From Ruficoccus sp. ZRK36 (GTDB lineage: Bacteria; Verrucomicrobiota; Verrucomicrobiia; Opitutales; Cerasicoccaceae): a stretch of 64,000 nucleotides of DNA. A program made the position numbers and the translations under genes. Positions 36,225 through 44,568 of this stretch are shown here, piece after piece; positions within the stretch are counted from its first letter, which is position 1; every line of letters starts with the position of its first letter. The stretch is from positions 1,751,501 through 1,815,500 of the forward strand of contig NZ_CP080649.1 in assembly GCF_019603315.1 (NCBI RefSeq). Direction: 5' to 3'. The notes below the pieces were generated by a model. It ran no database searches, was not told where the DNA came from, and saw only the letters and a list, made by a program, of their open reading frames with translations.

Positions 36225-37269
36225 GGTGAATGTGGTTTCTGATAGCCCGGATGCGGCGCATTTTTATGAAAAGATCAGGCAGGCTCGCAAGGTGCTGGTG
36301 CTCGATCTGGGTTTTCTGGGTGATACCGTCCAACTGATACCCGCCTGCCGCCGTATCAGGCAAGCACTTCCTGAGGCCGAGCTGCACGTGATGGTGGCCG
36401 ACCACATCAAGGCTGTGCTGCGGCTGACCCCGTGGATCGACCGCGTGTGGGGTTATCCGCGCTTTCCGAAGTCCGAGAGCCTGCTCAAGGACCTGCCCCG
36501 TGTGAAGCAGCTGAGACGGGGAAAATTTGACGCCGTTATCAACCTCAACGGCTCGGACCGCTCCAGTATCCTGACCGCTCTCAGCGGCGCGAAGCACCGG
36601 CTAGGGCGCGTCCCCCCGAAGCCCGCGCTGTTCTGGAAGTGGTGCTTCACGGACTGGGTGTACGCTCCATTTGGGCAAATGCCGGTCTGGCAGGCCCGCT
36701 GGAATTGCCTCGATGGGGCCGGGTTTCCGCAGGCGGAGCCGGACTTCGGGGCGGAAATCCCGGCTGAGGTCCGGGCGTCGGCAGCGGAAAAGCTGGGCGA
36801 GGCGGGCGAGTACCTGCACATCAGCCCCTTTACTACGCTCGACTATAAGGAGCTGCCCATCCCGCAGTTGGCGGCATTTTTGAACCAACTCAACGCCGAG
36901 TCCGGGCGGCGACTGGTTATCTCCTGCGCTCCCAACGAGCGCGAATGCGGCAAGCTGCGTGAACTGCGTGCAGCGTTGAATTTCGAGCCATGGCGGGTCT
37001 TTGACGGGAGCCTCTCGCTGCTGGAGGTGGCCGCCGCTATCGCCGGGGCACAGCTGCACATCGGGGGTGACTCCGGGGCCATGCACCTGGCTGTGATGAT
37101 GGATACGCCGACCTTTACCTGGTTCCGGCGCTACGATAACCTCGTCGAGTGGATGCCCACCGGCGAAAAGCACTGGCAAGTCATCGGCGAAGCCAGTGAG
37201 CAGGGCCTGCAAGGCATTACGCCCGAAGCCATGCTGGAAAAGGCGCGGGAGGCGCTGGCCGTATTATGA
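36199..37269 (+). CDS. GT9 heptosyltransferase-like glycosyltransferase
   Basis: This protein has about 356 residues. KVLVLDLGFLGDTVQLIPACRRIRQALPEAELHVMV, INLNGSDRSSILTALSGAKHRLG and LHIGGDSGAMHLAVMMDTPTFTWF are GT9 features. The start is uncertain: the frame is open from 36148, but the divergent GT9 begins at 36224. ATG 36199 (MARIFSF) would overlap it by 26 bases, and a GTG at 36226 would avoid overlap. Its stop overlaps the next gene by four bases. Confidence 0.88.
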   Translation: MARIFSFFTVNVVSDSPDAAHFYEKIRQARKVLVLDLGFLGDTVQLIPACRRIRQALPEAELHVMVADHIKAVLRLTPWIDRVWGYPRFPKSESLLKDLPRVKQLRRGKFDAVINLNGSDRSSILTALSGAKHRLGRVPPKPALFWKWCFTDWVYAPFGQMPVWQARWNCLDGAGFPQAEPDFGAEIPAEVRASAAEKLGEAGEYLHISPFTTLDYKELPIPQLAAFLNQLNAESGRRLVISCAPNERECGKLRELRAALNFEPWRVFDGSLSLLEVAAAIAGAQLHIGGDSGAMHLAVMMDTPTFTWFRRYDNLVEWMPTGEKHWQVIGEASEQGLQGITPEAMLEKAREALAVL

Positions 37270-38096
37270 AGTTTAGTGTCGTCACCCCTTGTTTCAATGC
37301 CATGCGTTTCCTGCCGGATACGGTGGCCTCGGTGCGCCATGCGCTGGCCGGGCGCGACTACGAGCACGTGGTCGCCGATGGTGGCAGCACAGACGGAACG
37401 GTGGACTTTCTGCGTGATCAGCCGGACCTCAACTGGCGCTCTGAGCCGGACGGCGGCATGTACGAGGCGCTGAACAAGGCCGTCTCGCGGGCCAGCGGAG
37501 AGGTCATCGGCCACCTCAATACCGACGAGCAGTACAACCGGGCGGGCTTGCAGGCGGCGCTGGACATTTTTGAGAGTGACCCGTCTGTCGATGCGGTCTT
37601 TAGCCCCACCGTGATGGTCGATGCCGAGGGGGAGTTTATCCAGCTGTTTAAGCAGGTGGTGGTGCCTCGTGTGATCGACACGCATTGGCATATGCCCGTG
37701 CAGTCCTGCTCGCTGCTCTACCGTCGGCGCTGCTGGGAGCGCGAGCCCTACGATACCTCCTACCGACTGGTGGCCGACCATGTGTGGTTCCGGCACCAGA
37801 TGGAGCGCGGGATGAAGCTGGCCTGCGTGCCCGAGCCGATCGGTATCTTTACCTGGCACGCGGATAACCTTAGCAGCTCCGAGGGCAAGACCTCGGGCGA
37901 GGACGCGCTGGCCGACATCGACCGCAAGTCCATGCGCATCAAGCTGGCCAAGGACACCTACCGGCTGCGCAAGTGGTTGGCCGGAGGCTACAAGCCTACG
38001 CCGGTGCGCTACGAGCAGTTTCATCAAGGGAAGCTGGAAACGCACACCGTAGAGCGCCCCTGCCTGAAGGTCCGTCGTGACCTGCGCGGGGGCTAG
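37266..38096 (+). CDS. GT2 family glycosyltransferase
   Basis: This is a 276-residue GT-A enzyme. FSVVTPCFNAMRFLPDTVASV, HVVADGGSTDGTVDFL, SEPDGGMYEALNKAVSRASGEVIGHLNTDE (DxD-like NTDE) and LLYRRRCWE form the usual order of WcaA/WcaE-type transferases. It is translationally coupled to the preceding GT9 (TATGA overlap). It adds a sugar to a surface glycan; the donor is unknown. Confidence 0.9.
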   Translation: MKFSVVTPCFNAMRFLPDTVASVRHALAGRDYEHVVADGGSTDGTVDFLRDQPDLNWRSEPDGGMYEALNKAVSRASGEVIGHLNTDEQYNRAGLQAALDIFESDPSVDAVFSPTVMVDAEGEFIQLFKQVVVPRVIDTHWHMPVQSCSLLYRRRCWEREPYDTSYRLVADHVWFRHQMERGMKLACVPEPIGIFTWHADNLSSSEGKTSGEDALADIDRKSMRIKLAKDTYRLRKWLAGGYKPTPVRYEQFHQGKLETHTVERPCLKVRRDLRGG

Positions 38097-38131
38097 TGTG
38101 CTGTTACCGAAGTTCGTGGTATAATTATTTC

Positions 38132-38156
38132 ACCGCAGAGACGCAAAGACGCAGAG
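38132..38156 (+). repeat. CACAGAG-type interspersed repeat, copy 2
   Basis: It has ACCGCAGAGACGCAAAGACG followed by CAGAG, matching the copy at 28301 in sequence style, orientation and AT-rich left flank. Confidence 0.65.
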
Positions 38157-38253
38157 CGGTCTCTGGCAGTATGAGGGCTTTTGTACATTTTGTGGCCCTG
38201 TTCGTTAATGAATATTGGACTCGTGTGGGGGGCCTTTTCTTTTGGATGCTTCT

Positions 38254-38298
38254 CTTGGATCACTGCTTTCCAGCAACGCTGGAAAGCAGTGATCCAAG
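38254..38298. repeat. 21-bp perfect palindrome with AAC loop
   Basis: The arm at 38254-38274 (CTTGGATCACTG...CCAGC) is exactly complementary to 38278-38298, with only AAC between. It is far beyond a normal terminator in perfection, and no T run follows on either strand. Confidence 0.9.
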
Positions 38299-38301
38299 AT
38301 G

Positions 38302-38361
38302 CGATGCGGTAGCATCGAAAGTGCAGGCTGTGCCTGCCGCGGGTTTGAGGGCGCGTAGCCC
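38302..38361. repeat. three further short hairpins
   Basis: CGATGC-GGTA-GCATCG (38302-38317), GCAGGC-TGT-GCCTGC (38323-38337) and GGGC-GCGTA-GCCC (38349-38361). The last shares the GGCGCGTAGC core with the array beside pnp. Confidence 0.75.
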
Positions 38362-38366
38362 CAAAA

Positions 38367-39545
38367 TCAAGTGTCCAGCGCGGTCCGCATCTGCTCGGCA
38401 AAGGCGCGGACGTCGATCTCGTGGACGCAGCGCGGGACCGGGTAGGGGCACTCCCAGTCGCAGCCGTAACAGGGGAGGCGGTGATGGAGCCAGACCTGGC
38501 GGGCTGAGCGCGTCCAGGGTCCCCACTGGCCGAATTGGCCCCCTGCCAACACGATGAAGGCGCGTTTGTCCAGGGCGGTGGCGAGGTGGGCGGTAAAGGT
38601 ATCGGTGCTGACCACCGCGTGCGCCTGGCCGACCTGCTCGACGAAGGCTTTCAGGCTGGCCCGGCAGGAGACCTCGGTTTTCAGGTCGGGACGCTTTTCG
38701 CGCAGAAACGCTGCCAGCTCCGTAAGTTTGTTTTCCTGGGAGGGGCTACCGCAGAGACGAAGCAGGTCGATGCGGTCCGCAGTAAAGGGAGCGACGAGCT
38801 GAAGGAGTAGCTCGGGCGGGATGTCGCGGATCGGCTCGGAGCCCAGAGGAGATACGATCAGGGTCGCGTTCGTATCCTCAGGGGCTGGCATTTGCGGGAG
38901 GAGGGCCTCGACATTCGCTGGGGCGGGTGAGATCTGCGAGAGCACCGCCAGGTGGCGGTACAGTTCGGTCGGCTGCGTGGGGGTTGTAGGGGGTGTAAAT
39001 ACCAGCGGCTTCAGCCACCCGGATTCGCTCTTGCGTAGCCAGTCTTCGTCCTGACTGGAGGGCAGGGCGAGGGCGTGAATGCTTTTCGCCTGTATCCAGC
39101 TCAAACAAAGTGAAAAGAAGTCGCTGCGCTGGTGGCGCAGGCAGATGAGCTCGTCGCAGGCGATGGCACTGAGTTGAGCGCGGATCTTAGCGCATTTTTC
39201 CTGTTCCTTGCGCGGCCGACAGTCAAAGGGGATGGCGAGTCGGGGAAACCCCGGCAGAAGTATCTCTGCCAGGGGCTCTGCCACCTCGGAGACGATGAGC
39301 AGGCACTGCTCAGGAGGATGATTACCACAGGCCGCGCGGATACTGGCCGATGACAGTAGCAGGTCGCCCAGGCGGTCGGGCTTGAAGATCACCCGTTTAT
39401 ACGCACGCGTAGCTTCAGCACCGGGCATGTGCCCACGCAGCCTGTTATAGGCCCGTTGGCTTTTGATTCTTCTCAACCACTTCACAGCGTTCAGGATGCG
39501 CCCGTAAAAGGCGCTGGCTGCGCCGGGCAGTTCAGGTCGCAGCAT
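38367..39545 (-). CDS. GT9-like glycosyltransferase
   Basis: This protein has 392 residues. VIFKPDRLGDLLLSSASIRAA corresponds to the GT9 opening, and QAHAVVSTDTFTAHLATALDKRAFIVLAGG to the closing donor-binding region. The tail has a cysteine-rich patch, LPCYGCDWECPYPVPRC, ending in VRAFAEQMRTALDT. Here an N-terminal extension of about 50 residues is basic. The ATG at 39545 (MLRPELPG) is preferred to a TTG at 39569. It is transcribed alone, and its 3' end abuts the palindrome array. Confidence 0.82.
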   Translation of the reverse strand: MLRPELPGAASAFYGRILNAVKWLRRIKSQRAYNRLRGHMPGAEATRAYKRVIFKPDRLGDLLLSSASIRAACGNHPPEQCLLIVSEVAEPLAEILLPGFPRLAIPFDCRPRKEQEKCAKIRAQLSAIACDELICLRHQRSDFFSLCLSWIQAKSIHALALPSSQDEDWLRKSESGWLKPLVFTPPTTPTQPTELYRHLAVLSQISPAPANVEALLPQMPAPEDTNATLIVSPLGSEPIRDIPPELLLQLVAPFTADRIDLLRLCGSPSQENKLTELAAFLREKRPDLKTEVSCRASLKAFVEQVGQAHAVVSTDTFTAHLATALDKRAFIVLAGGQFGQWGPWTRSARQVWLHHRLPCYGCDWECPYPVPRCVHEIDVRAFAEQMRTALDT

Positions 39546-39738
39546 CCGTAGCCAGTGCCCCCGAGGCAAGTCAATTACTCAAACGGGATAAGACTGGCAG
39601 GTTGGACTGGATTTTTAGATCATCCGGGCTTAGCTTCCTACCTTCTCTTTTCTGTCTCATCGCGCCTATCATGCATCTTCCCGGATTGGCTGAAGTGGGT
39701 TGAGGGGATGAAAAGGGGCCGCGTTAAAAAGGACATCC

Positions 39739-40650
39739 ATGGAGACCATCGTAGCAGTTTTTTCTTACAAACGGGCAGATAAGCTCCGGGCCGTTCTGGA
39801 CGCCCTGAAGGGGCAGTCGATCGACAAAGTTTATCATTTTTGCGATGGGGCACGGACACCGGCCGACCAGGAGGCCGTCGAGGAAAACCGCCGTCTAGTG
39901 CAGGCTTTCGATCCCGGCTGCCCGCAGGAGGTTGTCCTGCGCGAGAAAAACCTCGGCCTTGCGGCAAATCTCGTGGGTGGGCTCAACTACGTCTTTGAGC
40001 GGCATGAGACGGCAATCATCCTGGAGGATGATATTGTTCCGAGGCCGGGCTTCTTTGAGTATATGAGCAGCGCGTTAGAGCGTTTTTCGGACCGTAAAGA
40101 CATCTTCTCCGTCTCTGCCGCCCATGAACTCAAAGGCTACCCTGGGGAGTTGCCGGAGCTGTTTCTGAGTCGACGTTTTTTCTGCTGGGGGTGGGCCAGC
40201 TGGGCGGACCGCTGGCAGGCGATCAGCGAGGATGTTACCGCTGGGGTCATCCCCTACAAAAAGTATTGGGAGGTGCCCAGGCATAGTGGTGGTGACTTTC
40301 CGTGGTTGGTCAGGAGTCATTACCTGGGCCGAAATGCTAACCTGTGGGCTTTCAAGGTTGCCCTTCATACCATGTCACGAGAGTGGACGCATGTCTGCTG
40401 CCGTGATATCCTGGTGGACAACATTGGTTTCGACGGCACGGGTGAGAATTGCCCGGAGGATGCCGAAGCTTTGGCATCTGCGACCATGCCTGCGCACCGG
40501 GTCGATGATATGCCCGAGCCGGAGACTTCACCGCTGATTGATGCAGCTGTGGCCGCGGCTCATGTGGTCGATGAGGGGAGCCATTGCAAGCGTCTCCGGC
40601 GCCGGCTATCCTACTACTTTATGCGGCTTATGGGCTCCGGGAACGCTTGA
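39739..40650 (+). CDS. glycosyltransferase with GNT-I/GT2-like domain
   Basis: This protein has 303 residues. IVAVFSYKRADKLRAVLDAL, VVLREKNLGLAANLVGGLNYVF and AIILEDDIVPRPGFFEYM (an EDD metal-binding motif as in N-acetylglucosaminyltransferase I-like enzymes), then FFCWGWASWADRW, are diagnostic of this group, common in surface polysaccharide clusters. It begins at ATG 39739 and converges on the methyltransferase at 40660 with only nine bases between stops. Confidence 0.87.
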   Translation: METIVAVFSYKRADKLRAVLDALKGQSIDKVYHFCDGARTPADQEAVEENRRLVQAFDPGCPQEVVLREKNLGLAANLVGGLNYVFERHETAIILEDDIVPRPGFFEYMSSALERFSDRKDIFSVSAAHELKGYPGELPELFLSRRFFCWGWASWADRWQAISEDVTAGVIPYKKYWEVPRHSGGDFPWLVRSHYLGRNANLWAFKVALHTMSREWTHVCCRDILVDNIGFDGTGENCPEDAEALASATMPAHRVDDMPEPETSPLIDAAVAAAHVVDEGSHCKRLRRRLSYYFMRLMGSGNA

Positions 40651-40659
40651 GCAGAGTGC

Positions 40660-41463
40660 TCAAACCAGATGCTCCCGGGCGAACTCTGCGTCCGGTATTG
40701 TCCGACTTCCGAACTGTTTACGGTACCGCTTGCACCGCTTAGCCGATGAGCGGCGAATCTTTTTCAGGAGTCTCTTGCTGGTCGGCTCCTTGGAGAAAAG
40801 ATGGATGTCGTAGTCGCTGCAAAAATGGTAGCCAAATGCCTGACCTAAGCGCCTGAGGCTTTCCTCAGTGTAGAATGCAACGTGTTGACCATCGTCCAGA
40901 AAATACCACCAGTCTGGGTCCTGACCGGTGTATAGGCATGTGCTGAAGAACACATACTCCGGGTCGAAGGCAAAGATTTCCTTGAAGTCCGTCATCGGGT
41001 CAGGGAAATGCTCGGCCACCTCAAAGGCCGTGATCATGCGTGGCTTTGTCCCGGCGGGTAGCCGGTCTGCTTCAAACCCAATCGCAAAAACATTGGAGGC
41101 GTACCGGTCATAATAATGGTAGTTCATACCATAGTCCCGGCATATTCGGACCATCATCCCAGTCCCTGCTCCGAAGTCCAGGCAGGGCTCGTCCCCACCG
41201 ATCCCCAGCTTGTCCGCGAGGGCGACCGTCAGCTGTCCCATCCCCAGTGAGCGAGATACCATCCCTGTGTCCGGGGCGAAGGATAACTGTGCATAAGCCT
41301 CCTCCAGCCAGTACGGTGGCTCTGTTTGCACATGCCCACATTCCGGGCACTTATAGAACGCCACCGGATATTTCTTTACCAATTGTTTCTGGAAAAAGAA
41401 ATGGGTGCTTGAGCCACAGATACGACAGTTCGTTGTGGCGTCTGTTGGGTGATGAGTAGTGAT
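40660..41463 (-). CDS. class I SAM-dependent methyltransferase with N-terminal zinc ribbon; start codon missing
   Basis: The coding-like sequence begins with a split zinc ribbon (CRIC ... CPEC) followed by a SAM fold: CLDFGAGTGMMVRICRDYG, MITAFEVAEHFPDPMTDF and a YFLDDGQHVAFYTEESL segment. The region with the first CXXC has no ATG, GTG or TTG in frame: the nearest upstream ATG (41520) is followed at codon 13 by TAA (41482-41484). The possible starts are a rare ATC at 41463 or an internal TTG at 41382, which would cut off half of the zinc ribbon. The gene may therefore be broken or use a non-standard start. Methylation of a sugar in the glycan cluster is the likely job. Confidence 0.8.
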   Translation of the reverse strand: MTTHHPTDATTNCRICGSSTHFFFQKQLVKKYPVAFYKCPECGHVQTEPPYWLEEAYAQLSFAPDTGMVSRSLGMGQLTVALADKLGIGGDEPCLDFGAGTGMMVRICRDYGMNYHYYDRYASNVFAIGFEADRLPAGTKPRMITAFEVAEHFPDPMTDFKEIFAFDPEYVFFSTCLYTGQDPDWWYFLDDGQHVAFYTEESLRRLGQAFGYHFCSDYDIHLFSKEPTSKRLLKKIRRSSAKRCKRYRKQFGSRTIPDAEFAREHLV

Positions 41464-41557
41464 AGGGGCGTCCGGTTGATTTTAGATGTTTTTCGCTCTG
41501 CGAATCCTGGATAATTTCATTATCAAATGATGTGACGGAGCCAACAAAAAATGCGTG

Positions 41558-42514
41558 TCAGCCGGCCGGGTTTTCCCAGTAGCCCTGAGAGTAAAGATCG
41601 TCAACGGGCTGGAAGTCCTCCAGTCTTAGCGTCTGCGATTCCTGGGTGATCTCGTAGCGGGGGATGCCAGCGATAAAGGCGCTCCAGTGATTGAAGGTCG
41701 AAGGCGGGCCCATGACATAGTCGCACACGCTCAGTGCGTACAAATCACCGGTGAGCGACCCGGGGCCGGGCTTCCAGTCAACCCCGGGAAAGGCATCGGT
41801 GGGTATGGGTTCATCTGAGCAGGCAATGAACGTCGCCTTACGCCCGCCCAGGTTGCTCACGAGCGACTTGGCGAGTTGGGCGTATTGATCCAACGAGAAG
41901 TAAAACTCGCCGCCTCCGAACTCTCTGTAGTCGCCGCGCCGGATATGGACGCCGACTAGAATGTCTTCGGCCTCGGCTCGTACCTGCTCGAGGTATTGAC
42001 GCTCCGCGTTGCTGGGCTTGAGGGCGAGAAGTTCCTGCAACTGTGCACGGTGCTTTTGCAGGATGGCAGGATGGCAGTAAGTGTAAAAGCTTGGCAGGAG
42101 CGTCAGTCGGCAGTTGAAAACAGCAGCCAGTGACTCCGGAGAGGATAGCAGGAGCGGTTCGGCCTTGGTTCCTTCAAGGATTTGGCAGCGCAACAGTCGC
42201 TGTAAAAAGGGGGACTTGAGAGTCCAGTCCAATATCTTTCTCTGAAGCCGACGCCAATGCTTGCGGATCGGGTGCCCGGCATAGTGGACCAGGCTGGTGT
42301 CATAACTCTCCAGGCTGTAGAGCTTGACTCTAAAGCCGTACTCCAGGGCTGTGGCCAGCGTATACGCTGTGCACTGGAGGCGGTTCCCGAAGCGGCCACT
42401 TCGGCTGATCATGGCTACCGTCGGGCGCTTGAAGCGCCGTTTTTCCGCAGGGAGGCTGGGGATTTGTCGAGGGTCTCTGCGCACGGAGGGTGGTTCTGGA
42501 GTCGGAGATTGCAT
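41558..42514 (-). CDS. GT11-like (alpha-1,2-fucosyltransferase family) glycosyltransferase
   Basis: This 318-residue protein carries SRSGRFGNRLQCTAYTLATAL at the N-terminus (GT11 pattern GGLGNQxFQ) and VGVHIRRGDYREFGGG, the donor-binding HxRRGDY motif of alpha-1,2-fucosyltransferases. FIACSDEPIP and VCDYVMGPPSTFNHWSAFI complete the GT-B core. The acceptor is unknown, and GDP-fucose synthesis genes are not in the window. ATG 42514 is the natural start (MQSPTPEP). Eleven bases separate it from the upstream gene. Confidence 0.85.
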   Translation of the reverse strand: MQSPTPEPPSVRRDPRQIPSLPAEKRRFKRPTVAMISRSGRFGNRLQCTAYTLATALEYGFRVKLYSLESYDTSLVHYAGHPIRKHWRRLQRKILDWTLKSPFLQRLLRCQILEGTKAEPLLLSSPESLAAVFNCRLTLLPSFYTYCHPAILQKHRAQLQELLALKPSNAERQYLEQVRAEAEDILVGVHIRRGDYREFGGGEFYFSLDQYAQLAKSLVSNLGGRKATFIACSDEPIPTDAFPGVDWKPGPGSLTGDLYALSVCDYVMGPPSTFNHWSAFIAGIPRYEITQESQTLRLEDFQPVDDLYSQGYWENPAG

Positions 42515-42525
42515 GTTGGGCCTCT

Positions 42526-43428
42526 CTATGCCCAGTCCGGAAGGGTGCGCTTGAGCAACCAACGCTTGAAGCCGGTGACGGGCCCTGCGGGGGCTGGCCA
42601 CGGATTGAAAGAGCGCATGCGTTTCTTGGCGGGCCCCTGAAAGTGCAACATCAGCGCAGGGATGACCTCGCCGCTGTCCTCGCGCTTGAGGGTGGGGACG
42701 AGCCTGCCGTCCTGTTGTTCCCAGCGCACGCACTTCACCGTGCGCCGTCCGGCTTTAGCACTGACGAAGCCATCGGGCACGTGTATGTTAATATCCAAGT
42801 ACCCGGCGCAGGAGATTTTGTCGTACTGCTGGCCGTCTTGCCCGGAGGAGATGTACTCGTAGAAGAGCTGCATTTCGCCGAGGGTTTTGAGCTGCTTCTT
42901 CTTGCGGGCCTCATCGTGGAGGCGCTGTGCGTTCGCGAGGTACTCTTCGTCGGTATACCGGCTCAGGATGTGGTCGAGGAAGCCGTCCAGCGGCCCCCGA
43001 ATGACCGAGAAGTGCGGCGACCAACCGCAGCAGTACAGATGCTTATCACCGAGTTGGGCCAGGAAGGGGCTGACATCCCCGAAAACCATGACATCGCTGT
43101 CGACCAGGAAGAGCGTGCGCCCGCCCAGTTCCTGGCGCAGGGTTTCGAGCATATACCAGCGCTCCAGCACGAAGCGTTCGTAGAACTCGTCAAAGACGGA
43201 GATGTGGCGGTAGCTCTTTTTGAAGCGTTCCAGTTTCTCCGAGGGTAGAGAGGCAAAACTCCGGCACTCGACCTGGTATTCATCTTTCCAGTCTGGAGTA
43301 TGTTCACTGACTAGAATAATCCCGGCTTCGGGGTTCGAGCTGCGCACGCTTTCGACCGCGAAGCGCAGGTACTTCGGGAGTCGACCATAATGAAAGAATA
43401 CGAAACTGGGGGGCTGAGCGGTTTCCAC
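42526..43428 (-). CDS. putative glycosyltransferase (GT-A, DxD)
   Basis: This protein has 300 residues. FVFFHYGRLPKYLRFAVESVR is followed by GGRTLFLVDSDVMVFGDVSPF, a DxD nucleotide-sugar/metal motif, and LTGEMQL/DKISCAG-like acceptor regions without a family name I can give. The start is a GTG at 43428. It lies upstream of the GT11 gene and belongs to the same minus-strand group as the similar protein at 44569. Confidence 0.7.
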   Translation of the reverse strand: METAQPPSFVFFHYGRLPKYLRFAVESVRSSNPEAGIILVSEHTPDWKDEYQVECRSFASLPSEKLERFKKSYRHISVFDEFYERFVLERWYMLETLRQELGGRTLFLVDSDVMVFGDVSPFLAQLGDKHLYCCGWSPHFSVIRGPLDGFLDHILSRYTDEEYLANAQRLHDEARKKKQLKTLGEMQLFYEYISSGQDGQQYDKISCAGYLDINIHVPDGFVSAKAGRRTVKCVRWEQQDGRLVPTLKREDSGEVIPALMLHFQGPAKKRMRSFNPWPAPAGPVTGFKRWLLKRTLPDWA

Positions 43429-43569
43429 GGTATAGCCTGGGTGGGTCTGTTTAGGTCCATCGGGCAGTCCCGAATAGATTAAACTGAGGTATCATGAATT
43501 CGGGCCGGATGGGGTCAATGGCATATTGGGTAGCTCCAAGACAGTGAACAAAGCCCCGCTTCGCCCGCT

Positions 43570-44469
43570 TTACCAGTAGCAGCCGTCTTCTACCACGCCG
43601 ATTTTGGAGGGGCGTTCGTCCCCGCTGGGAGTGACCCAGTGCTCATTGATGTACGGGGTAAAGGGCGTGTCAGCCTCCGCCCAACGTTTCCCGGTGACTC
43701 CGAACCATGCCTGTGTCGATCCGCCCAGATGAATGCCGATCTTACCCTGCTGTTTGGCATGTGTGCACAGGGGCATGGACCAGGCACCAGCCCCTACGAG
43801 CATAACGTCGTAATCGATGGTGTCCATCTGTGCTTTGAGCGCATCAAGTGCACTGAACCAGTCTGGGTACTGTGGTTCATCAAGCATGTAGGAATAGAGG
43901 GGGACCTTGAGGCCCTTGATCTCGAACTCCGGCAATACCGTGTGGGGGTGGCGTTCCCAGATCAGTTCGCGTTTGCGGTATTGCTGTATGATGCTCTCGC
44001 AGAAGGGCGAGACCACGAGCACGCGCTTACCGGCCAGCTCTTCCGTCCAGGGCGTATACTCCACTCGGTTGATGCAATCGAGCCCGCGAAAGGGGATCAG
44101 AGTGGCTTGAGGGACGTATTTGGTGAGGATATTCTCTTCGCCCTTGTTATACCAGGCGATCAGCATGTCCGCCTCGGGTAGTATCTCCCGGTAGAGCCGC
44201 ACCATCCGGTAGAAGATATCCTTACGCATGGGGTAGACGCCGGAAAGCTCGTACAGAGTTTTTCCTGGGCGCTTCCAGCTCAGGTTATAAGGAAAAGGCG
44301 GGCGGAACCACCGCTCGGCGAAACGCAGGCACTTACACTCGGTGCCGCCAATTTTACCAATGACTGCCGGTGTGGAGGATGAGATCGTATCCCGTATGCG
44401 TGCGATGGCGTCCTCAACACTCAAGAGCGTGCGACCTGCATAAGACTGTGGAGCGGCTGGTTGTGTCAT
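43570..44469 (-). CDS. polysaccharide cluster protein, possible GT-D-like glycosyltransferase
   Basis: This protein has 299 residues. The order VIGKIGGTECKCLRFAERW near residue 36, then KRVLVVSPFCESIIQQYRK and DVMLVGAGAWSMPLCTHAKQQGKIGIHLGGSTQAWFGVTGKRW recalls the DUF1792/GT-D fold seen in glycan clusters, where the last part forms a nucleotide-binding lobe. I do not see the exact DUF1792 metal motif, so the name is tentative. It is separated from both neighbours by about 100 bases. Confidence 0.6.
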   Translation of the reverse strand: MTQPAAPQSYAGRTLLSVEDAIARIRDTISSSTPAVIGKIGGTECKCLRFAERWFRPPFPYNLSWKRPGKTLYELSGVYPMRKDIFYRMVRLYREILPEADMLIAWYNKGEENILTKYVPQATLIPFRGLDCINRVEYTPWTEELAGKRVLVVSPFCESIIQQYRKRELIWERHPHTVLPEFEIKGLKVPLYSYMLDEPQYPDWFSALDALKAQMDTIDYDVMLVGAGAWSMPLCTHAKQQGKIGIHLGGSTQAWFGVTGKRWAEADTPFTPYINEHWVTPSGDERPSKIGVVEDGCYW

Positions 44470-44568
44470 GGGTTGTTGTATGCGGTTGCTTCAGAAAACG
44501 GTGCTCTGCCCCCGGGCGCAAACCAAACTTACCGTGAGAGTACCCATACGTGGGACGGGAAGTCCTGC

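Larger units (their letters stand above)
38097..38366. other. 270 bp intergenic stretch with repeat and palindromes
   Basis: It contains the CACAGAG-type repeat (38132-38156), a 21-bp perfect palindrome (38254-38298) and three shorter hairpins. The open frames here are low quality, and I see no gene. Confidence 0.75.

Noticed and set aside
28301-38156. CRISPR array suggested by the CAGAG-type repeats
   Set aside because: Only two short, imperfect copies about 10 kb apart, with no spacers and no cas genes.
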